This document shows positions 15,813-22,993 of a stretch of 24,531 nt of DNA, piece after piece. The notes beneath the pieces are model-generated. The model searched no databases and had not been told where the DNA came from. It worked only from the letters and a program-made list of their open reading frames with translations. A program made the position numbers and the translations under genes. The stretch covers positions 1 to 24,531 of the forward strand of contig NZ_JBBMEY010000031.1 of assembly GCF_040096285.1 (NCBI RefSeq), in the 5' to 3' direction. This DNA is from Ruminococcoides intestinihominis (GTDB taxonomy: Bacteria > Bacillota > Clostridia > Oscillospirales > Acutalibacteraceae). Each line of letters opens with the position of its first letter. The stretch's first letter is position 1.

Positions 15813-15841
15813 ATTGTAACACGATAAAAGGAAAAAATCAA
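15813..15841 (-). promoter_or_regulatory. ferredoxin promoter
   Basis: On the minus strand TTGATT (15836-15841), a 17 bp spacer and TACAAT (15813-15818) preceded by TGT give an extended -10 type promoter, 28 bases before the start codon. Confidence 0.65.
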
Positions 15842-15875
15842 TGAAATTTTGTGTAAAATCTACTTTTTCCAATTA

Positions 15876-16985
15876 TTAAGTGTTTTTATTTCCTTCTTTA
15901 TTAAAGTTTTTGTTTCTGTTATTTGGTCTTGGCTTTCTTTGTTGTGGCTTACGATAAGGCCTTTTGCCTTGGTTGTGGTTTTGGTTGTGACCACCGTTAT
16001 TCTTTCTGTTTTGATACTTATGGTTAGGGTTTCTCTTGCGTTCATCCTTGTTAGGTCTTTGAGGTGCTTGAGTAGTTTCTGTTACAATTTCCTCTTCTTC
16101 TAACTTTGCTAAGTCATCAGTCAGTTCTTCTTCAAGTAGTGGTTCTTCCTCAATATTTTCAGTAGGGAAGTTCTTGCCTAGTGGACGAATTTCCTTAATG
16201 TTATAAACATGAGGTGCTGCTTCACTTGGAGTTGAATCAAGTTTAACCTTAATTGTACCGGTAAGCAAAGCAGTATCAACAACAGTACCTTTGCCTTCAG
16301 GTGTCTTAACATATGCACCAACCTTTGGAGTTTTCTTGATAAGGTCAGTATATGCCTCTTGTTCGTATTTTAGACAACACATTAGTCTGCCACAAGTACC
16401 GCTAATCTTTACAGGAGAAAGTGAAAGTCCTTGTTCTTTAGCCATTTTGATAGATACGGGCTGAAATTCACCTAGGAAACTGTTGCAACAACAAGGTCTG
16501 CCACATACACCTAAGCCACCTAGCATTTTGGCTTCATCTCTAACACCGATTTGTCTTAGTTCAATTCTTGTTCTAAATACATTGGCAAGGTCTTTAACCA
16601 ATTGACGGAAGTCAACTCTGCCGTCAGCAGTAAAGTAAAATAAAATCTTGCTATTGTCAAATGTATATTCAACATCAACAAGTTTCATATCAATGTTATT
16701 TGCCTTGATTTTTTCTTCACAAATCTTTAGTGCATCCACTTCTCTTTTCTTGTTTTCTGCAAGATGTTCAAGGTCTTTCTTTGTTGCCTGACGTAAAACC
16801 TTTTTTAGTGGATGAACAATCTTGTCCTCTTCCACTTCTTTATTGGCTAAAGCAACTGTACCACATTCTACACCACGAGAAGTTTCTACAATTACTTTGT
16901 CATTTTGCTTAAAATCTATATCAGTAGGGTCAAAGTAGTAGATTTTACCTACTTCTTTAAATCTAACACCTATTACTGTTGCCAT
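15876..16985 (-). CDS. ricT: PSP1-domain RicT/YaaT protein with basic C-terminal tail
   Basis: In B. subtilis RicT (YaaT) works with RicA and RicF in an Fe-S containing complex that assists RNase Y in mRNA processing and supports sporulation and competence. Residues 1-270 carry the PSP1 core (DGRVDFRQLVKDLA, TRIELRQIGVRDEAKMLGG) and a cysteine cluster: C161, C165-167, C198, C203, C204. Residues 277-300 are strongly acidic and 308-369 are a low-complexity tail of Asn, Lys, Arg, Gln and Pro, absent from the roughly 275-residue B. subtilis protein. AGGAGG precedes the ATG, which overlaps holB by 13 bp. Confidence 0.93.
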   Translation of the reverse strand: MATVIGVRFKEVGKIYYFDPTDIDFKQNDKVIVETSRGVECGTVALANKEVEEDKIVHPLKKVLRQATKKDLEHLAENKKREVDALKICEEKIKANNIDMKLVDVEYTFDNSKILFYFTADGRVDFRQLVKDLANVFRTRIELRQIGVRDEAKMLGGLGVCGRPCCCNSFLGEFQPVSIKMAKEQGLSLSPVKISGTCGRLMCCLKYEQEAYTDLIKKTPKVGAYVKTPEGKGTVVDTALLTGTIKVKLDSTPSEAAPHVYNIKEIRPLGKNFPTENIEEEPLLEEELTDDLAKLEEEEIVTETTQAPQRPNKDERKRNPNHKYQNRKNNGGHNQNHNQGKRPYRKPQQRKPRPNNRNKNFNKEGNKNT

Positions 16986-17836
16986 GTTATCCTCCTAAAT
17001 TCTGAGCACAACCATGTGGATAGTAAGTTTTGGTTAACATTACTTTTCATCATTCTTTGTGCTTTTTCAATTGTATTTAAAAGAGAAAGGGACTTTTCTC
17101 TTGTTAATTTTCTGGTTAATTTTTCAGGGACAGAACTGTTGCTTAGTTTGTCACTGCCTACTGTAAGGGAAAGCGTATCTCTAATCAGTAGTTTAAGGTA
17201 AGGTATAGTCTGATTAAAACTATCCTTGTTGTTTACTTTATAAGTTGCACTTAAAAGTTTGTATTCGTTTATATCAAGTAGTGCAAGTGCAATTTCTTCT
17301 GCAATAGAAACACCTTCGGTAGAAAATTCATCTTCCTTTTGAATATTGATTACTGTACTTCTTGATAGGATAGTTTCCAGCAGAACACTTGCATCTTTAC
17401 AAGTCATCACAAAAAGTATATTTTGTGGTGGTTCTTCAAGAGTTTTCAGAAAAGCATTTTGTGAAATTACAGGTAGCTTTTCATCAACATCTTTAAACAC
17501 ATAAACCTTAGTATCTGATTCGTTAGGAATAATTATAGTGTCACCGATAACTTCTTCCATAACTTCTTTATTATAAATTAAATTCTTTGATTTTGTACTG
17601 CCTTGTACATATGAAATATCAGGGTGAATGTGGGACATAGCTTTCTTGCAATTTTTACAGTTGTAGCAAGGTTTATTTTCTTCACTGCATACTGCATAAA
17701 CACATAGATAATCAGCTACACTATTCCTTAATTCTTCGTTACCACCGGTAATAATAATTGCATGAGGCAGTCTGTTGTGTGAAGTTAGATTATTTAGTTG
17801 AGATTTAATTGTTTCGTTAAATTCGGAAAAGTTCAA
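16973..17836 (-). CDS. holB: DNA polymerase III delta-prime subunit
   Basis: Clamp-loader subunit of the replisome. The 287 residues show an AAA+ fold with a degenerate P-loop (TGGNEELRNSV), a zinc-binding module C50, C57, C60, C63 (CYNCKNC), KTLEEPPQNILFVMTC and the sensor/arginine-finger-like ILSRS. The start is a TTG at 17836, supported by GGATGTG 5 bases upstream and by the absence of a better in-frame start; the first residues already fit the family N-terminus. It lies 12 bases after yfcE and overlaps ricT, the usual holB-ricT pairing. Confidence 0.93.
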   Translation of the reverse strand: MNFSEFNETIKSQLNNLTSHNRLPHAIIITGGNEELRNSVADYLCVYAVCSEENKPCYNCKNCKKAMSHIHPDISYVQGSTKSKNLIYNKEVMEEVIGDTIIIPNESDTKVYVFKDVDEKLPVISQNAFLKTLEEPPQNILFVMTCKDASVLLETILSRSTVINIQKEDEFSTEGVSIAEEIALALLDINEYKLLSATYKVNNKDSFNQTIPYLKLLIRDTLSLTVGSDKLSNSSVPEKLTRKLTREKSLSLLNTIEKAQRMMKSNVNQNLLSTWLCSEFRRITWQQ

Positions 17837-17848
17837 AACTTCACATCC

Positions 17849-18316
17849 TTATTTTGCTGAGGCAATGTTAGTTAAAATACCCTTGTCGCTAATATCAATA
17901 ATGCCGTATGTAGCACCATAACCATGACAGGAACCGGGATTCATAACATACATACCGTCAATATATTCATTCATAGAAATGTGTGTGTGACCATAAAGTA
18001 CAATATCGGCATTGTTTTCTTTGCCGGCATAAATTAGATTTTGCAAACCCATCTTTGCATTGTAAAGATGACCGTGAGTTACAAAAATTTTCTTGCCCTC
18101 AAGTGTGATTTCAAGTGTAGGGTCAAGGCTGCTGCCCCAGTCACAATTACCCTTAACATTTAGAAAAGCTCTGTCAGGAAAGTTCCTTTTTGCATATTCT
18201 ACATCCATTTCACCGTCACCACAATGGATAATAACTTCTGCATCAGAATGTGAGCGAATTGCTCTTTCCATTTTTGTAACATCACCGTGTGTATCTGAGA
18301 AAACAAGAATTTTCAT
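17849..18316 (-). CDS. yfcE: YfcE/MJ0936-type metallophosphoesterase
   Basis: Small calcineurin-like phosphodiesterase (155 aa) with all metal-site motifs: SDTHGD (D8, H10), CGDGE (D34), KGNCD (N57), VTHGH (H81) and YGHTH (H110, H112). Members hydrolyse phosphodiesters in vitro; the physiological substrate is not known from sequence. ATG at 18316 is chosen because AAGGAG sits 5 bases upstream and the fold begins at MKILVFSD; an ATG at 18349 would add an unrelated stretch. It heads the yfcE-holB-ricT unit. Confidence 0.93.
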   Translation of the reverse strand: MKILVFSDTHGDVTKMERAIRSHSDAEVIIHCGDGEMDVEYAKRNFPDRAFLNVKGNCDWGSSLDPTLEITLEGKKIFVTHGHLYNAKMGLQNLIYAGKENNADIVLYGHTHISMNEYIDGMYVMNPGSCHGYGATYGIIDISDKGILTNIASAK

Positions 18317-18326
18317 AATTACTCCT

Positions 18327-18354
18327 TCATAAAAAGCCAAACTCTGCATAATAT
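18327..18354 (+). promoter_or_regulatory. possible sigma-E-like promoter of the small-protein cassette
   Basis: TCATAAA (18327-18333) and CATAATAT (18347-18354), 13 bp apart, partly fit the mother-cell sigma-E pattern (KMATATT and CATACANT as I recall it). No convincing sigma-A promoter was found in the 67-base divergent gap. Match quality is modest. Confidence 0.25.
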
Positions 18355-18383
18355 ATTAATAGCACAGAGAAAGGAAATATACT

Positions 18384-18617
18384 ATGTTAAATAATAGTGA
18401 AATTAATAATTTATTAAACGGACTTAGCCAAAGGCTGGATACCCCACCGGAAGTCCTCAAAGAGAACATTGAGAAAGGTAACTTAAATAATATCTTAAAC
18501 AAAATGAATAGCCACCAAGCAAAGCGTATTCAAAAAATACTTGATAACAAGGAGCAAAGTGAGAAAATCTTAAATTCTCCACAAGCTCAGGCTATTATTA
18601 AAAAGTTGATGGGATAA
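18384..18617 (+). CDS. small hypothetical protein, cassette gene 1
   Basis: A 77-residue, predicted helical, charged protein without signal peptide or membrane segment. It opens with a Leu/Asn-rich segment (NNLLNGLSQRL), then TPPEVLKENIEKGNL, and ends in SPQAQAIIKKLMG. I recall similar short proteins ending in PQAQ..KLMG as hypotheticals in Clostridia, but cannot name a family. AAAGGA precedes the ATG. Its stop shares one base with the next start (TAATG), so the two are translationally coupled, arguing that it is a real gene. Function unknown. Confidence 0.75.
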   Translation: MLNNSEINNLLNGLSQRLDTPPEVLKENIEKGNLNNILNKMNSHQAKRIQKILDNKEQSEKILNSPQAQAIIKKLMG

Positions 18618-19015
18618 TGGACGACTTAACTTCTAAAATCAACGAGATTATGTCAGATCCTGAAAAACTAAAGGAAATCCAAAACTTAGGTAAAATGATG
18701 GGACTGAATACTGATAAAGACAGTAATAGTAGTGGTACAAATAATCAAAATACAGTATCTGTACCTAGTCCCAACAAAAGTCAGAATAATAATTCTCTTG
18801 GCCCTTTAGGTGATTTTGGTGGGATTGACCCAAGTATTATTGGAAAGTTAGCACCAATTTTCTCTTCCATTAACAAGGAAGATGACACCACCAGACTGTT
18901 TGATGCAATGATTCCTTTTCTTTCAGAAGAAAGGAGAGAGAAATTGCAGAAAATTCGCAAAATGATGGTGATTATGAAATTGTTGCCTAACATAAAAAAT
19001 CTAGGTTTGTTTTAG
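18617..19015 (+). CDS. hypothetical protein, cassette gene 2
   Basis: A 132-residue protein in three parts: an N-terminal helical module (MDDLTSKINEIMSDPEKLKEIQNLGKMMG, written here as MDDLTSKINEIM then SDPEKLKEIQNLGKMMG), a Ser/Asn/Gly-rich linker at about 31-67, and a C-terminal helical module (DPSIIGKLAPIFSSI to LSEERREKLQKI) ending in MKLLPNIKNLGLF. The ends with a low-complexity middle resemble an unnamed hypothetical family of Oscillospiraceae that I recall only by pattern. It is coupled to gene 1 by a 1-base overlap and followed by gene 3 after 10 bases. Function unknown. Confidence 0.75.
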   Translation: MDDLTSKINEIMSDPEKLKEIQNLGKMMGLNTDKDSNSSGTNNQNTVSVPSPNKSQNNNSLGPLGDFGGIDPSIIGKLAPIFSSINKEDDTTRLFDAMIPFLSEERREKLQKIRKMMVIMKLLPNIKNLGLF

Positions 19016-19025
19016 GAGTAGTATC

Positions 19026-19352
19026 GTGGATGAAATGGAAAGGGAAGCACTTCGCAGAGCAGAAAAAATGCGAGGTGCTTTCTACTCAGACAGAAATGTA
19101 CATAAAGAAGGTTCAAAACCTAAGCCCAAGGAAACAACTACTAATGAAAATAATAGTAGTGAAAAACCTAAGGATAAGAAGGTTAATATACCTAAACAAA
19201 GTCAAAATAAACCTAAAGAAAAGCAAGGTGATATTTTTGATACTTTGTTAAAGGATAAGGAAGCTACCATAATAATTCTTATGATATTCTTTCTCTATGA
19301 TGATAACTGCGACCCTATGTTAATAATGGCATTAATTTATCTTTTGATTTAA
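19026..19352 (+). CDS. hypothetical protein with hydrophobic C-terminus, cassette gene 3
   Basis: A 108-residue protein: a charged N-terminus (EREALRRAEKMRGAF), a lysine/proline/asparagine-rich disordered middle (about 30-65), then a hydrophobic tail of roughly 28 residues (ATIIILMIFFLYDD, then MLIMALIYLLI) broken by a DDNCDP turn. The tail could be a membrane or oligomerisation anchor. The start is GTG at 19026 because AGGAG lies 7 bases upstream; an internal ATG at 19035 is too far from it. The stop codon overlaps the proA stop codon on the opposite strand. Function unknown. Confidence 0.72.
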   Translation: MDEMEREALRRAEKMRGAFYSDRNVHKEGSKPKPKETTTNENNSSEKPKDKKVNIPKQSQNKPKEKQGDIFDTLLKDKEATIIILMIFFLYDDNCDPMLIMALIYLLI

Positions 19353-20596
19353 ACCCTGATTTGACCATTGCCCTCAACAATAAACTTTGATGAGGTTAAT
19401 TCGTTAATGCCCATAGGTCCTCTTGCGTGAAGTTTCTGAGTTGAAATACCGATTTCAGCACCAAGACCAAATTCTCCACCATCAGTAAATCTGGTTGATG
19501 CATTTACATAAACTGCTGCTGCATCAACTTCTTTTTTAAACTTATTTGCTCTTGCATAATCGTTAGTGATAATACATTCTGAGTGACCACTGGAGTACTT
19601 TGCAATGTGTGCAATACCCTCATCAATAGAGTCAACAACTTTACAAGCAAGAATATAGTCAAGAAATTCTGTGTAATAGTCGCTTTCTTCTGCATCAACA
19701 ATGTCATCACCAAGAATTTCTTTAGTAGTTTTGCAACCTCTGATTTGAACATTCTTTGTGTCTAACTTTTCTTTAATTTTTGGCAGAGCATCTTTTGCAA
19801 TATCTTTGTGAACTAATATGGTTTCAATAGCATTGCAAACAGATGGTCTGCTTGTTTTTGCATTGAAAATAATTTCACTTGCCATATCAATATCTGCATA
19901 TTTGTCAACATAAACATGACAGTTACCAACACCTGTTTCAATAACAGGTACTTTACTGTTTTCTACAACTGCCTTAATAAGTCCTGCACCACCACGAGGA
20001 ATTAGCACATCTAGGTAGTCACTTAACTGCATAAGTTCAGTTGATGACTGTCTTGTTGTATCTTCAATTAGCTGAATACTGTCTTTAGGTAGTCCTACCT
20101 TTTCAACTGCATCACGCATAATCTTTGCAATAGCTTTGTTGGAGTTAATAGCCTCTTTACCACCACGAAGAATAACTGCATTACCGGCTTTTAAGCATAA
20201 TGATGCTGCATCGGCAGTAACATTTGGTCTTGCTTCAAAGATAATACCTATAACACCTAAAGGTACTTTTACTCTTGTAACAGTTAAGCCGTTAGGTAAA
20301 GTGTTACCACTGATTACATTACCGATAGGGTCAGGTAGGGAAGATACCTTTCTGACACCATCAGCCATACCTTTGATTCTGTCCTCACCAAGTGTAAGTC
20401 TGTCAATCAGTGATGGAGTAAGACCGATTTCTTTGCCATACTCAATGTCAATATTATTAGCCTTAATGATTTCATCTTTATGTTCGATTAGTGCATCAGC
20501 AATAGAATTTAGTGCTAAATCTTTTTTGCTACCTGCAACAGAAAGTACTCTTGCAGCTTCCTTTGCTTTAGCACCCATTTGTTCAATTACAGTCAT
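19349..20596 (-). CDS. proA: gamma-glutamyl phosphate reductase
   Basis: Reduces glutamyl-5-phosphate to glutamate-5-semialdehyde with NADPH, step two of proline synthesis. The 415-residue aldehyde-dehydrogenase-type protein has EARPNVTADAASLCLKAGN, the LIPRGGAGLI turn, VIETGVGNCHVYVD and catalytic C254 in SRPSVCNAIET. Start at 20596 with AAGGAAAAAG upstream, overlapping proB by 14 bp. Its stop codon overlaps that of the convergent small-protein gene, so no terminator separates the two. Confidence 0.97.
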   Translation of the reverse strand: MTVIEQMGAKAKEAARVLSVAGSKKDLALNSIADALIEHKDEIIKANNIDIEYGKEIGLTPSLIDRLTLGEDRIKGMADGVRKVSSLPDPIGNVISGNTLPNGLTVTRVKVPLGVIGIIFEARPNVTADAASLCLKAGNAVILRGGKEAINSNKAIAKIMRDAVEKVGLPKDSIQLIEDTTRQSSTELMQLSDYLDVLIPRGGAGLIKAVVENSKVPVIETGVGNCHVYVDKYADIDMASEIIFNAKTSRPSVCNAIETILVHKDIAKDALPKIKEKLDTKNVQIRGCKTTKEILGDDIVDAEESDYYTEFLDYILACKVVDSIDEGIAHIAKYSSGHSECIITNDYARANKFKKEVDAAAVYVNASTRFTDGGEFGLGAEIGISTQKLHARGPMGINELTSSKFIVEGNGQIRV

Positions 20597-21389
20597 TGTC
20601 TTTTTCCTTTCCCATAAAAATAGTACCTACAGGTTTACCCTCAAAAACATCATAAATAGTTTCAGGGTTTTCACCGGATATAATCTGTACATCAATACCA
20701 ACTTCTGTTGCAATTTCAGCAGCAAGAATTTTTGTAGCCATACCACCTGTACCACGGCTGCTACCTCTGCCACCGGCCATTGCTTTGATTTCATCTGTAA
20801 TAAGTTCAACTGTATTGATTTTCTTTGCATCACTGTTTGTGGCAGGATTTTTGTCATACAGACCATCAATATCAGTAAGAATAATCAACTTATCGGCATT
20901 AATAATCTTTGCAACAATGGCAGAAAGTTGGTCGTTATCACCAATCTTGTTACCTTCAAGTTCGTCAGTAGCTACTGAGTCATTTTCGTTAACAATAGGG
21001 ATAATACCCATATCAATCAGTGACATAAAAGTATTTCTAACAGTTTCTTCCTTGTGGGGAGTTTCTACTACATATTTTGTAAGTAGAATTTGAGAAACAA
21101 CATTGTTGTATTCATCGAAGAATTTGTCATACATAAACATAAGTTCACATTGACCTACAGCAGCAATTGCTTGTTTCTTGTTTGTTTCTGTTGGTCGAGT
21201 AGTAATTCCAAGTTTACCCATACCAACACCTAAAGCACCGGAAGAAACCAATACCATTTCGTGACCTTGATTTTCCAGGTCAGAAATTACTTTGCAAAGT
21301 TTCTCTACTTTTCGTAAATTAGCTTTGCCGTTTTCATATGTTAAGGTAGATGTACCTACCTTGATTACTATTCTTTGTTTGTCTTTCAT
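20583..21389 (-). CDS. proB: glutamate 5-kinase, PUA-less short form
   Basis: Phosphorylates glutamate at the gamma-carboxyl, the feedback-controlled first step of proline synthesis. At 268 residues it has only the amino-acid-kinase domain: IKVGTSTLT, VSSGALGVGMGKLG, PIVNENDSVAT, GDNDQLSA, LTDIDGLYDKNP and the RGTGGMATKI loop. The C-terminal PUA domain of the 367-residue E. coli enzyme is missing. ATG at 21389 is preferred (GAGG 5 bases upstream) over an ATG at 21419 that would add ten residues lying in the leader. Confidence 0.95.
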   Translation of the reverse strand: MKDKQRIVIKVGTSTLTYENGKANLRKVEKLCKVISDLENQGHEMVLVSSGALGVGMGKLGITTRPTETNKKQAIAAVGQCELMFMYDKFFDEYNNVVSQILLTKYVVETPHKEETVRNTFMSLIDMGIIPIVNENDSVATDELEGNKIGDNDQLSAIVAKIINADKLIILTDIDGLYDKNPATNSDAKKINTVELITDEIKAMAGGRGSSRGTGGMATKILAAEIATEVGIDVQIISGENPETIYDVFEGKPVGTIFMGKEKDNDCN

Positions 21390-21422
21390 AATAGCCTCTT
21401 TGTAACAAAAAGTTTTCATTTT

Positions 21423-21451
21423 ATTATATCATAAGAAAAGGGAATATACAA
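21423..21451 (-). promoter_or_regulatory. proBA promoter
   Basis: On the minus strand TTGTAT (21446-21451), a 17 bp spacer and an extended TGATATAAT (TATAAT at 21423-21428) lie 34 bases before the proB start codon. Confidence 0.65.
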
Positions 21452-21476
21452 GGAAAATACTGTATTACTAAGGTAT

Positions 21477-21509
21477 AAAAAAGAACCAAGCAAATAAATG
21501 CTTGGTTCT
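21477..21509 (-). terminator. terminator of the B6 salvage operon
   Basis: AGAACCAAGC (21482-21491) pairs perfectly with GCTTGGTTCT (21500-21509) around an 8-base loop; on the minus strand T5-6 follows. It begins 5 bases beyond the kinase stop codon. Confidence 0.9.
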
Positions 21510-21513
21510 AAAA

Positions 21514-22335
21514 TTATTTCATTTCATATAAATAATGGAGACATTCTTCAAATCTCAGACCATACCACTGAGAGTCTTTATCGTTAGCTGTGTGATTAAT
21601 ACACATTTCTGTAAACTTAGTTGCAAGGACAATACTTTCTTCAAAATCTTTACCCATTGTCAAGAAACCTGAAATTGTACTTGCAAATACATCGCCTGTA
21701 CCATGAAATTGCCTGTCAATCAGCTTACTTTTAGCAGTTTTCTGTAAATTACTGTCACCTTTCTTAGAGTAAACTGCAACAGAATTTTCTTCCTTAACAC
21801 CTGTGATAATTACATTCTTACTGTAGTTGGTAAGTGTATCTGCAATCCTTTCAAGGTGGCTTTCTGTTGGGCTTTCTACAAATGGTGTGTTTGTCAGCAG
21901 ACAAGCCTCTGTTAAGTTAGGAATAACTATATCTGAAACATTGCAAAGTTCAAGCATATATTCCGGATAGTCCTTTTCAAAACCACTGTATAGCCTACCG
22001 TTGTCACCCATTACAGGGTCAGTGATAATAAGGCTTTCTTTGTGACCTTTTATAAAGTCAAGAACTATCTTAACCTGGTCTTTACTGCCTAAGTAACCGG
22101 TGTATATACAATCGAACTTTTCTCCTAAACTGTCAAAGTGGTTTAGGGTGTTTCTCATCTCCTCAGTAGTATCCTTAAAGGTGTAACCCTTAAAAACCGT
22201 ATGAGCAGACAGAAGGGCAGTAGGTAAAACTACTGCCTCAATTCCAAGTGATGATATGATAGGCAATGCTATTGTAAGTGAGCATTTACCCATTGATGAT
22301 ATGTCGTTAATACAAAGAATTCTCTTCTGTTTCAT
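21514..22335 (-). CDS. pyridoxal/pyridoxine kinase (PdxK/PdxY type)
   Basis: Ribokinase-fold kinase predicted to phosphorylate imported B6 vitamers to PLP or its precursors. The 273 residues show the N-terminal NDISSMGKCSLT substrate loop, TDPVMGDNGRLY (105-116) and the anion-hole/catalytic HGTGD (D215). The hydroxymethylpyrimidine kinase ThiD is related, but the length, the loop and the adjacent MocR regulator favour a B6 role. No Shine-Dalgarno sequence is visible before the ATG, which lies 14 bases after the transporter stop, so translation probably depends on ribosomes arriving from that gene. Confidence 0.87.
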   Translation of the reverse strand: MKQKRILCINDISSMGKCSLTIALPIISSLGIEAVVLPTALLSAHTVFKGYTFKDTTEEMRNTLNHFDSLGEKFDCIYTGYLGSKDQVKIVLDFIKGHKESLIITDPVMGDNGRLYSGFEKDYPEYMLELCNVSDIVIPNLTEACLLTNTPFVESPTESHLERIADTLTNYSKNVIITGVKEENSVAVYSKKGDSNLQKTAKSKLIDRQFHGTGDVFASTISGFLTMGKDFEESIVLATKFTEMCINHTANDKDSQWYGLRFEECLHYLYEMK

Positions 22336-22349
22336 AATTATTTTAGAAA

Positions 22350-22856
22350 TTATCTGTTGTAAGCCATTAGCTTATTCTTAATTCTTGCCTTGTCAAAAGC
22401 GTAACCGATAATAATATATAGCACACCACTACCTGCAGCCTGAAGTAGGTTAGGAAGTAATGAACCGAAAGCACCTGCACCGTAGTAGAAAATTTCAAAT
22501 GCAAAGTAACCACCAACTGTGATACCACAGCAAATTAGTACTGCAATCATATTTCTTACATTGATGATTGTATCTTTCTTGCAAGAGAAACATAGAGCAA
22601 GTAGAGCCTTAATTACCATTGTTACAGGAACATAAATACCGTAACCACCAACAAAGTCAGAAAGACCACCACCGATAGCTGCTGCACCAATAGCATATGG
22701 TGTTGGTAGCATAGATGCTGCAAGATAAATTGCTAAGTCACCTAGGTGAATGTAACCAATACCTGTTGGTACTTTTACGAAAAATGTTAGTACGAATATC
22801 ATTGCTGCAAAAAGAGCTGCAACAACAATGTTGTAAAGTTGTTTAGATGTTTTCAT
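22350..22856 (-). CDS. ECF transporter S component, predicted B6-vitamer uptake
   Basis: A 168-residue integral membrane protein with about six hydrophobic segments, of the ECF substrate-binding (S component) class: a short basic N-terminus, VVAALFAAMIFVLTFF as the first helix, the TGIGYIHLGDLAIYLAASML segment and GGGLSDFVGGY. It needs the shared EcfA/A'/T module, which must be encoded elsewhere. Substrate is inferred only from its pairing with a B6-type kinase and a MocR regulator; a thiamin-precursor role is the alternative. ATG at 22856 has GAGGAG 6 bases upstream; an ATG at 22898 would add 14 hydrophilic residues. Confidence 0.85.
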   Translation of the reverse strand: MKTSKQLYNIVVAALFAAMIFVLTFFVKVPTGIGYIHLGDLAIYLAASMLPTPYAIGAAAIGGGLSDFVGGYGIYVPVTMVIKALLALCFSCKKDTIINVRNMIAVLICCGITVGGYFAFEIFYYGAGAFGSLLPNLLQAAGSGVLYIIIGYAFDKARIKNKLMAYNR

Positions 22857-22902
22857 TGTTTTCTCCTCTTTCATCCTCATTTTATAATCATTACGCAAAA
22901 CC

Positions 22903-22931
22903 TTGAATAATGTTACATTTCATATTATAAT
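22903..22931 (+). promoter_or_regulatory. candidate promoter of the MocR gene
   Basis: TTGAAT (22903-22908), a 17 bp spacer and TATAAT (22926-22931) would start RNA just in front of the operator array, placing the array in the leader for autorepression. A second candidate is TTGGTA (22937-22942), 16 bp, TATAAT (22959-22964), whose -35 lies within the operator. Confidence 0.55.
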
Positions 22932-22934
22932 ATG
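22921..22934. promoter_or_regulatory. 14 bp palindrome serving as shared -10
   Basis: CATATTATAATATG is a perfect palindrome that places TATAAT on both strands: 22926-22931 on plus for the regulator and 22924-22929 on minus for the transporter-kinase operon. The minus-strand promoter has no good -35 at 17 bp, consistent with dependence on an activator. Confidence 0.5.
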
Positions 22935-22937
22935 GGT

Positions 22938-22981
22938 TGGTACTATGGAAATAACCAATATAATACTAAAATATAGTACCA
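22938..22981. promoter_or_regulatory. MocR/PdxR operator-like array
   Basis: TGGTACTAT (22938-22946) is mirrored by ATAGTACCA (22973-22981), a perfect 9 bp inverted repeat. A degenerate direct copy TAATACTAA (22961-22969) starts 23 bp, about two helical turns, after the first. Direct plus inverted half-sites next to divergent promoters are typical of MocR regulators. Confidence 0.6.
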
Positions 22982-22993
22982 GATGGTGATGCT

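Noticed and set aside
15645..15827. 60-codon plus-strand frame opposite the ferredoxin
   Set aside because: Its repeated SAQAPQLIHSSA pattern is simply the reverse strand of the two duplicated ferredoxin halves.
20136..20978. 280-codon plus-strand open frame antisense to proA/proB
   Set aside because: It lies wholly opposite two well-supported genes, has no ribosome site, and its translation (Ser/Leu-rich, then Thr/Asn/Cys-rich) looks like a frame shadow.
22857..22898. Longer N-terminus for the ECF S component
   Set aside because: The extra 14 codons cover the natural ribosome binding site GAGGAG of the ATG at 22856 and show no membrane or family character.
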